A DNA stretch of 37,172 bases from Flavobacteriia bacterium (GTDB lineage: Bacteria; Bacteroidota; Bacteroidia; Flavobacteriales; Schleiferiaceae), in assembly GCA_013373425.1 (NCBI GenBank), contig JABXHW010000046.1, positions 1-37,172 on the forward strand, written 5' to 3'. The notes under the pieces were generated by a model. It worked only from the letters and a program-made list of their open reading frames with translations, was not told the DNA's origin and ran no database searches. This document shows, in pieces, positions 16,485 through 26,014 of the stretch. Each line of letters opens with the position of its first letter. Position 1 is the first letter of the stretch. Made by a program: the position numbers and the translations under genes.

Positions 16485-17385
16485 GCCCGTACTTTTTGAA
16501 GAGTGCCTCGACGGGTTGAACATTAATCCAGCCGGCACGTATGTCGACCTCACTTTTGGAGGAGGAGGACACAGCCGGGGAATTCTCGAGCGACTCGGTC
16601 CAGATGGAAAGCTCTACGCCTTTGATCAAGACCCTGACGCTCACGCCAACGCAATCGACGACCCACGCTTCACACTCATCCCTCAAAACTTCGTTCTCCT
16701 CGAGCGATTTTTGCGTTTTTATAAAGCCATTCCCGTAGACGGTATCCTTGCCGACCTAGGTGTGAGCTCTCATCAATTTGATGAAGTGGAAAGAGGATTT
16801 TCCATTCGTGGAGATGCTGACCTCGACATGCGCATGGATACGACTACCGGAAAGACGGCAGCCGATATCCTTGCCGATTATGAGGAAAGCGAAATCGCCG
16901 ACATCCTTTACAAGTACGGAGAGATCAGAGCTTCGCGACCCATTGCACGTGCCATTGTCATGCGTCGTGAAGAAGAACCTATCGTTCGCGTGAACGACCT
17001 ACTGAAGGTGATTCAGAAGTGGACTCCAAAGTTCAAGGGGCACAAGTTCCAAGCTCAGGTTTTTCAAGCGCTTCGCATTGAAGTGAATCGTGAACTCGAA
17101 GTTCTCGAGCAAATGTTGGCCGCAACTCCCAAAGTGCTAAAAACGGGAGGTCGACTAGTCATCATGAGCTACCACTCCTTGGAAGACCGAATGGTAAAGC
17201 GATTCATTCGCGAAGGCGTATTCCAAGGCGAAGCCGAGCGCGATATGTACGGCAACCGCTTTGTCCCATTTGAACCTATAAACAGAAAGGCCATTGTAGC
17301 CGACGAAAACGAAATCACAGAAAACTCCCGTGCAAGAAGTGCACGATTGAGAATTGCCGAACGCACAGACTACGAAGTGAAATGA
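16471..17385 (+). CDS. rsmH: RsmH (MraW), 16S rRNA N4-cytidine methyltransferase
   Basis: RsmH methylates C1402 of 16S rRNA using S-adenosylmethionine. The 304-aa protein starts MTYHKPVLFEECLDGL, typical of the family. It has the SAM-binding segment YVDLTFGGGGHSRGIL (about 24-39), the acidic residue in YAFDQDPDA, and the conserved ILADLGVSSHQFD and SYHSLEDRMVKRF motifs. An in-frame GTG at 16453 would add six residues, but the ATG at 16471 matches the family start. It overlaps mraZ upstream and ftsL downstream (ATGA). Confidence 0.96.
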   Translation: MTYHKPVLFEECLDGLNINPAGTYVDLTFGGGGHSRGILERLGPDGKLYAFDQDPDAHANAIDDPRFTLIPQNFVLLERFLRFYKAIPVDGILADLGVSSHQFDEVERGFSIRGDADLDMRMDTTTGKTAADILADYEESEIADILYKYGEIRASRPIARAIVMRREEEPIVRVNDLLKVIQKWTPKFKGHKFQAQVFQALRIEVNRELEVLEQMLAATPKVLKTGGRLVIMSYHSLEDRMVKRFIREGVFQGEAERDMYGNRFVPFEPINRKAIVADENEITENSRARSARLRIAERTDYEVK

Positions 17386-17705
17386 GCAAGATAGGAAGTA
17401 ACATAGCCTACATCCTCCGGGGTAGCTTTTTGGCGAATGAGCGCATGATGCGCCTATTCCCATTTGCTGTGTTCCTCACCTTCCTCTCACTCATCACCAT
17501 TTACAGTGCGCACAGCGCCGACCGTAAAGTACACCGGATTAACCAGCTCGAATCGGAGGTAGATGAGCTTGAATCTGAACACTTCGACACAAAAGCACGT
17601 CTCATGCAGCTCGGACTTGAAAGTCGAGTTGAAGAGCGCGCACAGCAACTCGGGCTTCAAACCGCCGAGCACCCACCTATTCAACTGAATGCCGAGAATG
17701 ACTGA
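17382..17705 (+). CDS. ftsL: FtsL-like divisome protein
   Basis: A 107-aa bitopic membrane protein in the ftsL position. A short cytoplasmic N-terminus is followed by one transmembrane helix (about 26-45, FPFAVFLTFLSLITIYSAHS) and a periplasmic coiled coil (RINQLESEVDELESEHFDTK). FtsL forms a complex with FtsB and FtsQ that activates the FtsWI synthase. Sequence conservation in this family is low, so the name rests on topology, size and position. The start overlaps the rsmH stop and its end overlaps ftsI by 17 bp. Confidence 0.85.
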   Translation: MSKIGSNIAYILRGSFLANERMMRLFPFAVFLTFLSLITIYSAHSADRKVHRINQLESEVDELESEHFDTKARLMQLGLESRVEERAQQLGLQTAEHPPIQLNAEND

Positions 17706-19689
17706 GCAAGGATCAAATACCATCACCAAACGTACGCTGGTTATCGGTGTATTGATGGGCTTGTTCGCTATTGCGGTCATTTCCAAGCTCGTCCACACCT
17801 TCGCAGTTGAAGGCACAGAATTGCGCGCAAGAGCTGCGAGACTTGCCACCCGCGACATGCCGCTTGAAGCGAGAAGAGGCAACATCTTCAGCGCAGATGG
17901 GAAACTTTTAGCCACAAGCATGCCGGTGTTCGACATCTACATGGACCCAGTGGCTCCATCCGACGAGAACTTTAACGACAGCTTGCCTGGGCTTTCCTCG
18001 GGACTTGCTCGTATGTTCCCATCGAAAAATGCCACGCAATGGTCATCTTTCTTGCGCTCCAAGCGTGAGAATGGCGACCGATACGTACGCCTCGCCAAAG
18101 ACCTCACTTTTTCGCAACTACAACGCGTCCGAGCTCTACCTCTATTCAACATGGGGCAGTATAAAGGCGGACTCATCGTTGAGCAAAAGCACCACAGGAA
18201 GTTGCCTTTGGGTAAAATCGCGGAACGCACCATAGGCGACGATCAAGCCACCAACCAAGTGGGAATCGAAGGCGCGTATTCGACCTACCTAACGGGTAGG
18301 GACGGACATCGTTTGATGCAAAAAATTGCCAATGGCAATTGGAAGCCAATGGAGGACGACAATGCCATTGCCCCTCGTAACGGTCAAGATGTAATCTCCA
18401 CCATCGACACGCGATTCCAAGATGTAGCACACCGCAGTCTGCTAGCCAGTCTAGAGCGGTTTGAAGCGGATCATGGTTGCGCAGTAGTTATGGAAGTAGC
18501 CACAGGTGAAATCAAGGCGATCGTCAACCTTGGCAGAACCGATGAAGGATACTATTACGAAGACCGCAACTACGCTGTCTGGGAAAGCACCGAGCCTGGT
18601 TCAACGTTCAAACTTGCATCTCTCATGGTTGCCCTAGAGGATGGCCTCGTTGACACGGCGGATGTTGTAGACACAGAGAATGGCATCTATGAAATATATG
18701 GTCGGAAGGTAAAGGACTCCAACGTGGGGTACGGCCGCGGTGGATACGGAGAAATCAATCTCGCTGAAGCCTTCAGAAAATCATCCAACACAGGAATCGT
18801 AAAGGCCATCTATCCCGCCTACCGAGAAAATCCTCAATCGTTTATCGACAGACTCTACCAAATTGGCCTGAACGAGCGCACGGGAATTCGCATACCAGGA
18901 GAGGGCTATCCGCGCATTCCTACACCCGAAGACAATTCATGGTCGGGCACAAGCTTACCATGGATAGCATTTGGATACGAAATACAGCTGACCCCGCTCC
19001 AAGTTCTCACCTTCTACAACGCCATCGCGAACAATGGAGAGATGGTTCGACCTAGATTGGTGAGTGAAATTCAGCAACACGGCAGAACGGTTACATCCTT
19101 CGAACCGGAAGTTATTAATGCATCTATTTGTAGCGAGCCAACATTGCGAATTCTTCAATCGCTCCTTCAAGGGGTCGTCGACCATGGCACAGCTACAAAC
19201 ATCAGAAACGAAACTTTCTCGATGGCCGGCAAGACGGGTACTTGTCAGTTGAATTATTGGATTGCAGGCACGAACGACTATCAAGCTTCATTTGCCGGAT
19301 ACTTCCCGGCAGACAATCCTCAATACAGCTGCATTGTGGTTGTGAACAAGCCAAATCCATCGATTGGATACTACGGTTCAACCGTGGCTGCTCCTGTATT
19401 TCGCGAAATCGCCGATGAAGTTTACCGCAGCACGCCTATCGACGAACCCATTGAAATTGACGAGGACCCTGAACTGTCACTTCCAGAAATGGAAGGCGGC
19501 TGGACCGCTTCCCTTGAATCTCAACGAATGCCAGATGTACGCGGACTCAACGGCATGGAAGTGATCTCAAGATTTGAAAACGAAGGATTTGAAGTGGAAT
19601 TCGACGGCGCAGGAAAGATTACAAGACAGTGGCCACGCCCGGGAGCGGTATTGACCAATACGAGAACCGTACGATTGAATTTGGAATGA
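17689..19689 (+). CDS. ftsI: FtsI (PBP3-like) septal transpeptidase with C-terminal PASTA domain
   Basis: The class B penicillin-binding protein that cross-links septal peptidoglycan with FtsW. The 666-aa protein has one N-terminal transmembrane helix (about 20-40) and a pedestal domain containing LEARRGNIFSADG. The transpeptidase domain has SxxK at Ser305 (PGSTFKLAS), SxN at 365-367 (SSN) and KTG at 515-517 (AGKTGT). The last 60 residues form a PASTA-like domain beginning RMPDVRGLNGMEVISRFE. Two ATGs (17689 and 17698) are possible starts; both overlap the end of ftsL. The stop overlaps the murE start. Confidence 0.95.
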   Translation: MPRMTEQGSNTITKRTLVIGVLMGLFAIAVISKLVHTFAVEGTELRARAARLATRDMPLEARRGNIFSADGKLLATSMPVFDIYMDPVAPSDENFNDSLPGLSSGLARMFPSKNATQWSSFLRSKRENGDRYVRLAKDLTFSQLQRVRALPLFNMGQYKGGLIVEQKHHRKLPLGKIAERTIGDDQATNQVGIEGAYSTYLTGRDGHRLMQKIANGNWKPMEDDNAIAPRNGQDVISTIDTRFQDVAHRSLLASLERFEADHGCAVVMEVATGEIKAIVNLGRTDEGYYYEDRNYAVWESTEPGSTFKLASLMVALEDGLVDTADVVDTENGIYEIYGRKVKDSNVGYGRGGYGEINLAEAFRKSSNTGIVKAIYPAYRENPQSFIDRLYQIGLNERTGIRIPGEGYPRIPTPEDNSWSGTSLPWIAFGYEIQLTPLQVLTFYNAIANNGEMVRPRLVSEIQQHGRTVTSFEPEVINASICSEPTLRILQSLLQGVVDHGTATNIRNETFSMAGKTGTCQLNYWIAGTNDYQASFAGYFPADNPQYSCIVVVNKPNPSIGYYGSTVAAPVFREIADEVYRSTPIDEPIEIDEDPELSLPEMEGGWTASLESQRMPDVRGLNGMEVISRFENEGFEVEFDGAGKITRQWPRPGAVLTNTRTVRLNLE

Positions 19690-21149
19690 AAGTACTGAGA
19701 GACATACTGTACAAGGCGGGTATCGTTGACACCCATGGAAGCACTAATGTCGCTATCCAGAGCATTGTTTTTGATTCAAGACAAGTCAAGAAAGACTGCC
19801 TCTTTGTGGCAATGCGAGGCACGCAGGTGGACGGTCACAAGTACATTCCAAAGGCGATCGAATCCGGCGCTCAAGCCATTGTTTGTGAAGATGCAAGCGG
19901 TTTCGATGCCGGCAATGCAACAGTTGTTGTGGTCAAGAACACCTCAGATGCACTCGCTCAAATCGCGAGCAACTTCTACGACGAGCCTTCCTCTCATCTC
20001 AAGTTGGTGGGCGTAACAGGAACCAACGGAAAAACGACTACAACCACCTTGATGTACGATCTGTGTCAGGCACTCGACAAAAAAGCGGGCCTCATCAGCA
20101 CTGTACGCATAAAGATTGGCAAACACGAGATTCCAGCGACTCACACTACTCCGGATCCTGTAACCATCAATCGCATCTTGCGCGATATGGTCGACCATGG
20201 ATGCAAGTATGCCTTCATGGAAGTGAGTAGTCATGGCTTACACCAAGGGCGAGTACACGGTTTAAAGTTCGCCGCAGGAGTTTTCACAAACATATCTCAC
20301 GATCACCTCGATTATCACAAGACATTCGACGACTACATCCTAGCGAAGAAGATGCTATTCGATATGCTTCCTTCCGATGCGTTCGCACTGGTAAATATTG
20401 ATGACAGACATGGAAACACCATGCTCCATCACACAAAGGCCAAGAAAGTGGGCTTCGGCTTGAAAAAGCCAACTGAATACAAAGCGCGAATCATGGAGCA
20501 GCAGCTCAACGGCACCTTGCTGCGCATCAACGACAAAGAGTTCTGGACCAAGTTGATTGGCGATTTCAATGCTTACAATATGGCTGCGGTGTATGGTGTC
20601 GCTATGGAAATGGGCTTTGATGAACTTCAAACCTTGACCGCTCTCAGCACACTCAATGCGGTGGAAGGAAGATTCCAATATGTGCGATCACCGAAAGGAC
20701 TGATTGGCATTGTGGATTACGCCCACACGCCGGACGCATTGAAGAACGTCCTGGACACCATCAATGGATTGCGCACGGGAAATGAAACGGTGTACTGCTT
20801 GGTTGGATGCGGTGGCGACAGAGATGCAACTAAGCGTCCGATTATGGCGCGCATTGCCACTGAGGAAGCCGACAAAGCCATTCTCACATCCGACAACCCA
20901 AGAACCGAAGATCCTGAAGCCATTCTTCGAGATATGGAGGAGGGGGTTGAAGCTCAAAATTCTGGAAAACGACTCACCATTACCGACCGCCGTGAGGCGA
21001 TTCGAACCGCGTGCTCATTAGCACAAGCGGGAGATATCATTCTCGTAGCTGGAAAAGGCCATGAGAAATACCAAGACGTGAACGGAGTAAAGCACCCGTT
21101 TGACGACCTCGCCGAATTGAACAACGCCTTCACCGAACTCAAGAAATAA
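19686..21149 (+). CDS. murE: MurE, UDP-MurNAc-L-Ala-D-Glu ligase (meso-DAP type)
   Basis: MurE adds the third amino acid to the peptidoglycan stem peptide. The 487-aa protein has the ATP-binding GTNGKTT (112-118) and the substrate motif DNPR (403-406), which marks enzymes that add meso-diaminopimelate rather than lysine. The ATG at 19686 overlaps the ftsI stop (ATGA) and gives the usual family start. A longer frame from a GTG at 19629 would run deep into ftsI and is not needed. murF, often next in other phyla, is absent; mraY follows directly with a TAATG overlap. Confidence 0.96.
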   Translation: MKVLRDILYKAGIVDTHGSTNVAIQSIVFDSRQVKKDCLFVAMRGTQVDGHKYIPKAIESGAQAIVCEDASGFDAGNATVVVVKNTSDALAQIASNFYDEPSSHLKLVGVTGTNGKTTTTTLMYDLCQALDKKAGLISTVRIKIGKHEIPATHTTPDPVTINRILRDMVDHGCKYAFMEVSSHGLHQGRVHGLKFAAGVFTNISHDHLDYHKTFDDYILAKKMLFDMLPSDAFALVNIDDRHGNTMLHHTKAKKVGFGLKKPTEYKARIMEQQLNGTLLRINDKEFWTKLIGDFNAYNMAAVYGVAMEMGFDELQTLTALSTLNAVEGRFQYVRSPKGLIGIVDYAHTPDALKNVLDTINGLRTGNETVYCLVGCGGDRDATKRPIMARIATEEADKAILTSDNPRTEDPEAILRDMEEGVEAQNSGKRLTITDRREAIRTACSLAQAGDIILVAGKGHEKYQDVNGVKHPFDDLAELNNAFTELKK

Positions 21150-22390
21150 TGCTGACTTACCTATTCGAGTACTTACAAACGCAATTCGACTTCCCTGGAG
21201 CAGGTGTATTCCAATACATCTCCTTTCGAGCAGGCATGGCCATCGTAACATCCCTCCTCGTTTCCATGGTAATCGGCAAGCGGATTATCAAGTTCCTCCA
21301 GATTAAGCAAATCGGCGAAACCGTTCGTCAGCTTGGGCTTCAGGGCGAAGACCTCAAGAAAGGCACTCCTACTATGGGAGGCATCATCATACTTGCAGCG
21401 ATCCTCATTCCCACTTTGCTCTTCGCTCGGTTGGACAACGTTTATATCCAGATGTTGCTCATCACTACCGTTTGGATGGGCGCCATTGGGTTCCTGGATG
21501 ACTACATCAAGGTGTTCAAGAAAAACAAAGAAGGGTTACGCGGAAAGTTTAAGGTGATTGGTCAAGTTGGACTTGGGATTATTATCGGCTCTATGTTGTA
21601 CTTCCATCCAGATGTGACCATCAAGGAGGAAGTTCAGCAAGTACAGCAAATCGACCAAGAGCTTTACGGCGATAATGTTCAGTTTACCCCTCAATTCACC
21701 GATGCGGAAAAGTCGACAAAAACGACCATTCCGTTCCTAAAGAACAATGAGTTCGACTACAGTAGACTCATAACTTGGATAGATGAAGGCTTGGGAGGAT
21801 ACACTTGGTTAATCTTCATTCCGATTGTCATCTTTATCATCACCGCCGTTTCGAATGGAGCCAATCTAACAGACGGATTGGATGGATTAGCCACTGGTAC
21901 TTCGGCGATTGTAGCTACAGCATTAGCAGTACTCGCCTATGTCTCCGGCTCGGTGATTTTTGCCGATTATCTCGACATAATGTACATCCCGATGTCGGGT
22001 GAGATGGTGATTTTCGCCGCCGCCTTTGTTGGAGCATGTATAGGATTCTTATGGTACAACAGCTTCCCGGCACAAGTCTTTATGGGTGATACCGGAAGCT
22101 TAGCTATCGGCGCAATTATAGCCGTCCTAGCCATTGCCGTAAGAAAGGAGCTTTTGATTCCTATTCTCTGTGGGGTATTCCTGATAGAGAACCTCAGCGT
22201 GATTATACAAGTCTCCTATTTCAAGTTCACCAAGAAGCGAACTGGTGAAGGCAAGCGCATTTTCTTGATGTCGCCTCTCCACCATCATTATCAGAAAAAA
22301 GGATACCACGAAGCCAAGATTGTCAACCGATTCTGGATTGTGAGCATCATGCTTGCAGTCTTTGCCATCATCACCCTAAAACTGCGATAA
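21149..22390 (+). CDS. mraY: MraY, phospho-MurNAc-pentapeptide transferase
   Basis: MraY is the multi-pass inner-membrane enzyme that moves phospho-MurNAc-pentapeptide onto undecaprenyl phosphate, making lipid I. At 413 aa it is about 50 residues longer than common MraY. The extra length is a hydrophilic segment at about 152-212 (Gln/Glu-rich, containing [17 protein letters not shown]) placed between membrane helices. The catalytic motifs are present: [36 protein letters not shown] and [10 protein letters not shown]. It overlaps murE by one base. Confidence 0.96.
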   Translation: MLTYLFEYLQTQFDFPGAGVFQYISFRAGMAIVTSLLVSMVIGKRIIKFLQIKQIGETVRQLGLQGEDLKKGTPTMGGIIILAAILIPTLLFARLDNVYIQMLLITTVWMGAIGFLDDYIKVFKKNKEGLRGKFKVIGQVGLGIIIGSMLYFHPDVTIKEEVQQVQQIDQELYGDNVQFTPQFTDAEKSTKTTIPFLKNNEFDYSRLITWIDEGLGGYTWLIFIPIVIFIITAVSNGANLTDGLDGLATGTSAIVATALAVLAYVSGSVIFADYLDIMYIPMSGEMVIFAAAFVGACIGFLWYNSFPAQVFMGDTGSLAIGAIIAVLAIAVRKELLIPILCGVFLIENLSVIIQVSYFKFTKKRTGEGKRIFLMSPLHHHYQKKGYHEAKIVNRFWIVSIMLAVFAIITLKLR

Positions 22391-22393
22391 GCC

Positions 22394-23740
22394 TTGAGTA
22401 AGAAGAAGGGAAATATCGTTGTATTAGGCGCTGGCGAAAGCGGCGTGGGCGCAGCCATCCTCGCAAAGAAGCTCGGTATGAACGTCTTCGTGAGTGACAT
22501 GGGCGCTATTGATGAACGTTATCGGGATGAACTTGAGAAACGCGAAATCCCATTTGAGGAAGGTCAGCACACTGAGGCTAAAATCCTCAAAGCAAAAACC
22601 GTCATCAAAAGCCCAGGCATTCCAGAAAAGGCTCCGCTCATTCAAAAGCTTCGAGCAAAAGAAACTGAGATCATTTCAGAGATAGAGTTTGCCTTCCGAC
22701 ACACCGACAGTACAATTGTGGCTATCACCGGCTCGAACGGTAAAACTACAGTTACTAGTCTGACTTACCACGTACTGAAAAACGGAGGCTTAGACGTTGG
22801 ACTCGGCGGGAACATCGGCAAGAGCTTCGCTTGGATGGTAGCTGAAGATCCACATGAATTCTACGTGCTCGAGATCAGCAGTTTCCAGCTGGACGACTCC
22901 TACAAATTCGCCCCCTACATCTCCATTTTGACCAATATCACTCCAGATCATCTGGATCGATACGACCACAAGATGGAGAATTATGTGGCTTCGAAGTTTA
23001 GAATCCTACAAGCCCAAAAGAAAACGGACCATTTCATCTACTGCGGAGATGACATGGAGACCATCAAAGGACTTGGTCGATTTAAGATCAAGCCGAACGC
23101 ACACCCATTCAGTCTAGAGCATCCGGTAGACGACGGAGCTTACTACGACTCAGAAAACGAACGCATTATCATAACAATAGACGAAGAATCCATGAACATC
23201 GATGAACTAGCCCTACAAGGCAAACACAACACCTACAACAGCATGGCCGCTGGAATGGCGAGCCGATTGCTCAATATCAGAAAGGAGACCATCCGCGAGA
23301 GTATGGCCGACTTTGACGCGCTTGAGCACCGCCTTGAGCCAGTAATGGAAATCCACGGAATTGAGTTCATCAACGACTCAAAAGCGACAAATGTAAACTC
23401 TACTTACTACGCTTTGGAGAGCATGAAGAAGCGCTTGGTTTGGATCGTTGGTGGAGTGGATAAAGGAAACGATTACACTTCTCTCATTCCAATGGTTGGG
23501 CAAAAAGTGAAAGCCATTGTGTGCTTGGGGAAAGATGTACAGAAAATCCACGATGAGTTTGAAAACGTGGTTGAGATCTTGACTGACGCTCAAAGTATGC
23601 ACGACGCAGTTGCAGCTGCCTACAAGCTGGCAGACAAGGGTGAAGCCGTTTTACTCTCCCCTGCTTGTGCGAGTTTCGACTTGTTCGAGAATTACGAAGA
23701 CCGAGGAAATCAATTTAAAGAAGAAGTAAGAGCGCTGTAA
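22394..23740 (+). CDS. murD: MurD, UDP-MurNAc-L-Ala:D-Glu ligase
   Basis: MurD adds D-glutamate to UDP-MurNAc-L-Ala. The 448-aa protein has the N-terminal nucleotide-binding segment VVLGAGESGVGAAIL, the ATP loop GSNGKTT (113-119) and the late motifs FINDSKATN and WIVGGVDKGNDY. The start is TTG at 22394. A stop codon (the mraY TAA) lies one codon upstream in the same frame, and the conserved N-terminus would be lost with any later Met. It is 3 bp from mraY and overlaps ftsW by one base. Confidence 0.96.
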   Translation: MSKKKGNIVVLGAGESGVGAAILAKKLGMNVFVSDMGAIDERYRDELEKREIPFEEGQHTEAKILKAKTVIKSPGIPEKAPLIQKLRAKETEIISEIEFAFRHTDSTIVAITGSNGKTTVTSLTYHVLKNGGLDVGLGGNIGKSFAWMVAEDPHEFYVLEISSFQLDDSYKFAPYISILTNITPDHLDRYDHKMENYVASKFRILQAQKKTDHFIYCGDDMETIKGLGRFKIKPNAHPFSLEHPVDDGAYYDSENERIIITIDEESMNIDELALQGKHNTYNSMAAGMASRLLNIRKETIRESMADFDALEHRLEPVMEIHGIEFINDSKATNVNSTYYALESMKKRLVWIVGGVDKGNDYTSLIPMVGQKVKAIVCLGKDVQKIHDEFENVVEILTDAQSMHDAVAAAYKLADKGEAVLLSPACASFDLFENYEDRGNQFKEEVRAL

Positions 23741-24927
23741 TGAACAAGGCACTCAAATACTTTAATGGCGATAGAGCCCTGTGGGTTATCGTCTTCTTGC
23801 TAGGACTATTCTCCTTTATGCCGGTGTATAGTGCGAGTAGCAATATTGCATTCCGTTTTGGCGACGGACATGTAATGACCATGCTATTCAAGCACGCCGC
23901 GTACATGGGACTGGGTCTAGCATTGATGTATTTAGTGCACCGTGTGAATTACAAGTATTTCGCTCCTCTGAGCTTATTGGTAATGCCGTTGATTGCGGGA
24001 TTACTACTCTTCACTTTGGTCAATGGACACGAGGTGGCCAACGCGAGTAGATGGGTAAAGATTCCTATTGTTAATGTGACGTTCCAACCGTCTGCTCTAG
24101 CCTCCATTGTACTGATTACCTACTTGGCCAGATACATGGCCAAATACGGCGACAACCTCAAGCGATTCAGAGATTCATGGCTCAAATTGCTATTGCCCAT
24201 TGCCGTAGTTTGTGGCTTGATTCTACCTGCCAACTTCTCAACTGCCGCCATCATATTCTCATTGAGTATGATTGTCATTTTTGTGGGTGGTTATCCCATC
24301 AAATACATGATGAGAATCTTTGGATTGGGCATAGCAGGATTTGGATTGTTCATTCTCTTAGTGATGGCATTCCCAGAAATTTCCAACCGTACCCATACTT
24401 GGAAAGCCAGAATTGAAAGCTTCTGGTCCGGAGAAGCCGAAGCCAACTATCAAGCTGAGCACGCACAAATGGCCATCGCCAATGGAAGCCTGCTCGGTAA
24501 AGGCCCTGGAAACAGCAGTCAGAAGAACTTCCTTTCCCAAAGTGAAAGTGACTTTATCTATGCCATCATTAATGAAGAGTTTGGTCTCGTTGGCGGATTC
24601 TTGGTATTGATGGCCTACGTCTGGCTCCTTTTGCGGGTCATACGAATATCCATGAAGGCGCAAGATAAATTCGGCCGACTGATGTCATTGGGCATCGGCA
24701 TTGGCGTGTCCTTCCAAGCCTTCATCAACATGGGAGTAGCTGTAAACTTGCTCCCCGTAACAGGACAACCCCTACCCTTCATATCCTCTGGTGGTTCATC
24801 CTTGTGGATGACCTGTATTGCCTTGGGCATGCTTCAAAGTGTGGCCCGCGGTTTAGATGCCAATCCAGAGATAGTGGACGAAACCGAAATGTACAACGAC
24901 AGCATACCTCAAGACGCTTATGCCTAA
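23740..24927 (+). CDS. ftsW: FtsW, SEDS-family septal glycosyltransferase
   Basis: FtsW polymerises lipid II at the septum together with FtsI. The 395-aa polytopic membrane protein has about ten hydrophobic helices. SEDS-family motifs include GSLLGKGPGNSSQKNFLSQS, SDFIYAIINEEFGLVGGF and GQPLPFISSGGSSLW. RodA is a relative, but position in the dcw cluster favours FtsW. It overlaps murD by one base and murG by 8 bp. Confidence 0.95.
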   Translation: MNKALKYFNGDRALWVIVFLLGLFSFMPVYSASSNIAFRFGDGHVMTMLFKHAAYMGLGLALMYLVHRVNYKYFAPLSLLVMPLIAGLLLFTLVNGHEVANASRWVKIPIVNVTFQPSALASIVLITYLARYMAKYGDNLKRFRDSWLKLLLPIAVVCGLILPANFSTAAIIFSLSMIVIFVGGYPIKYMMRIFGLGIAGFGLFILLVMAFPEISNRTHTWKARIESFWSGEAEANYQAEHAQMAIANGSLLGKGPGNSSQKNFLSQSESDFIYAIINEEFGLVGGFLVLMAYVWLLLRVIRISMKAQDKFGRLMSLGIGIGVSFQAFINMGVAVNLLPVTGQPLPFISSGGSSLWMTCIALGMLQSVARGLDANPEIVDETEMYNDSIPQDAYA

Positions 24928-26014
24928 GAAGAGATTTATGGTGAGTGGTGGCGGCACCGGAGGACACATCTTTCCAGCCTTGGCAATTGCCAATGAACTG
25001 AAGAGACGCTATCCTGATTGCGAGATTGAATTCGTTGGCGCAGAAGGAAGAATGGAGATGGATCGCGTTCCGAAGGAAGGGTACAAAATCCACGGCTTAC
25101 CTATTGTTGGACTCAACCGCAAGAGCATTGCAGCCAACTTGAAGTTCCCCGTGAAATTGATTCGCAGTGTGGCCTATTGTAGAAAGCTGTTGAAAAACTT
25201 CGAACCTGATGTTGTGGTGGGCACAGGTGGATTTGCCAGCGGACCACTGCTCTATGTGGCGCAAAGAATGGGCATACCGACGGTCATTCAAGAGCAAAAT
25301 AGCTATGCAGGTATCACCAACAAGAGATTGGGTGCCAAAGCGAGTGCCATCTGTGTTGCCTATGAAGGAATGAATTCATTCTTTCCAAAGGAGAAGATCC
25401 ACCTCACTGGCAATCCTATACGACCAGCTATTGCTGAGAGTAAAGAAGACTCGGCTTCATCAAAATCTCATTTCAACCTCGACCCAGAGCGTCCGGTTCT
25501 GTTGGTCTTGGGTGGAAGCTTAGGAGCTCGACGTGTAAATCAAGCGGTAGAATCACTTATTCCATGGGCTCAAGAAGCCGGATTGCAAGTTTTATGGCAA
25601 TGTGGTAAGCTGTACCATGACGACCTTCATACCCGCTTGAATGACGAAGCCGACGTACACATCCACGCTTTCATTTCAGAGATGGAGAAAGCCTATGCGG
25701 CGGCCGACATGATTCTTTCAAGAGCAGGTGCTGGAACCATAAGTGAACTTGCCGTTGTAGGCAAGCCATCCATTTTGATTCCATCGCCAAATGTGGCCGA
25801 AGACCATCAAACCAAGAATGCATTGGCATTGGTCGACAAGAAGGCTGCACTACTCATTCGAGAATCTGAAATCGATAATAGACTAGTAGCGGATATTGAG
25901 CGATTGCTCGCCGACGCGCCTAGACGGGAACAGCTATCCAATAATCTGAAGAGCCTAGCCATACCTGATGCTACACAACGCATTGTGGATTTAATCGAAC
26001 CCATCATCTCATGA
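24920..26014 (+). CDS. murG: MurG, lipid II-forming GlcNAc transferase
   Basis: MurG transfers GlcNAc from UDP-GlcNAc to lipid I at the inner face of the membrane. The 364-aa protein has the N-terminal glycine-rich loop GGGTGGH (10-16), a GTGGFASGP segment, the second-domain loop VLGGSLGARRVNQ and the UDP-sugar site SRAGAGTISELAVVGKPSILIPSP. It overlaps ftsW upstream and murC by 4 bp (ATGA). Confidence 0.97.
   Translation: MPKKRFMVSGGGTGGHIFPALAIANELKRRYPDCEIEFVGAEGRMEMDRVPKEGYKIHGLPIVGLNRKSIAANLKFPVKLIRSVAYCRKLLKNFEPDVVVGTGGFASGPLLYVAQRMGIPTVIQEQNSYAGITNKRLGAKASAICVAYEGMNSFFPKEKIHLTGNPIRPAIAESKEDSASSKSHFNLDPERPVLLVLGGSLGARRVNQAVESLIPWAQEAGLQVLWQCGKLYHDDLHTRLNDEADVHIHAFISEMEKAYAAADMILSRAGAGTISELAVVGKPSILIPSPNVAEDHQTKNALALVDKKAALLIRESEIDNRLVADIERLLADAPRREQLSNNLKSLAIPDATQRIVDLIEPIIS

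Noticed and set aside
19629-19685. Longer murE from a GTG at 19629
   Set aside because: It would extend 57 bp into the ftsI PASTA domain, and the ATG at 19686 gives the usual family start with an ATGA overlap.
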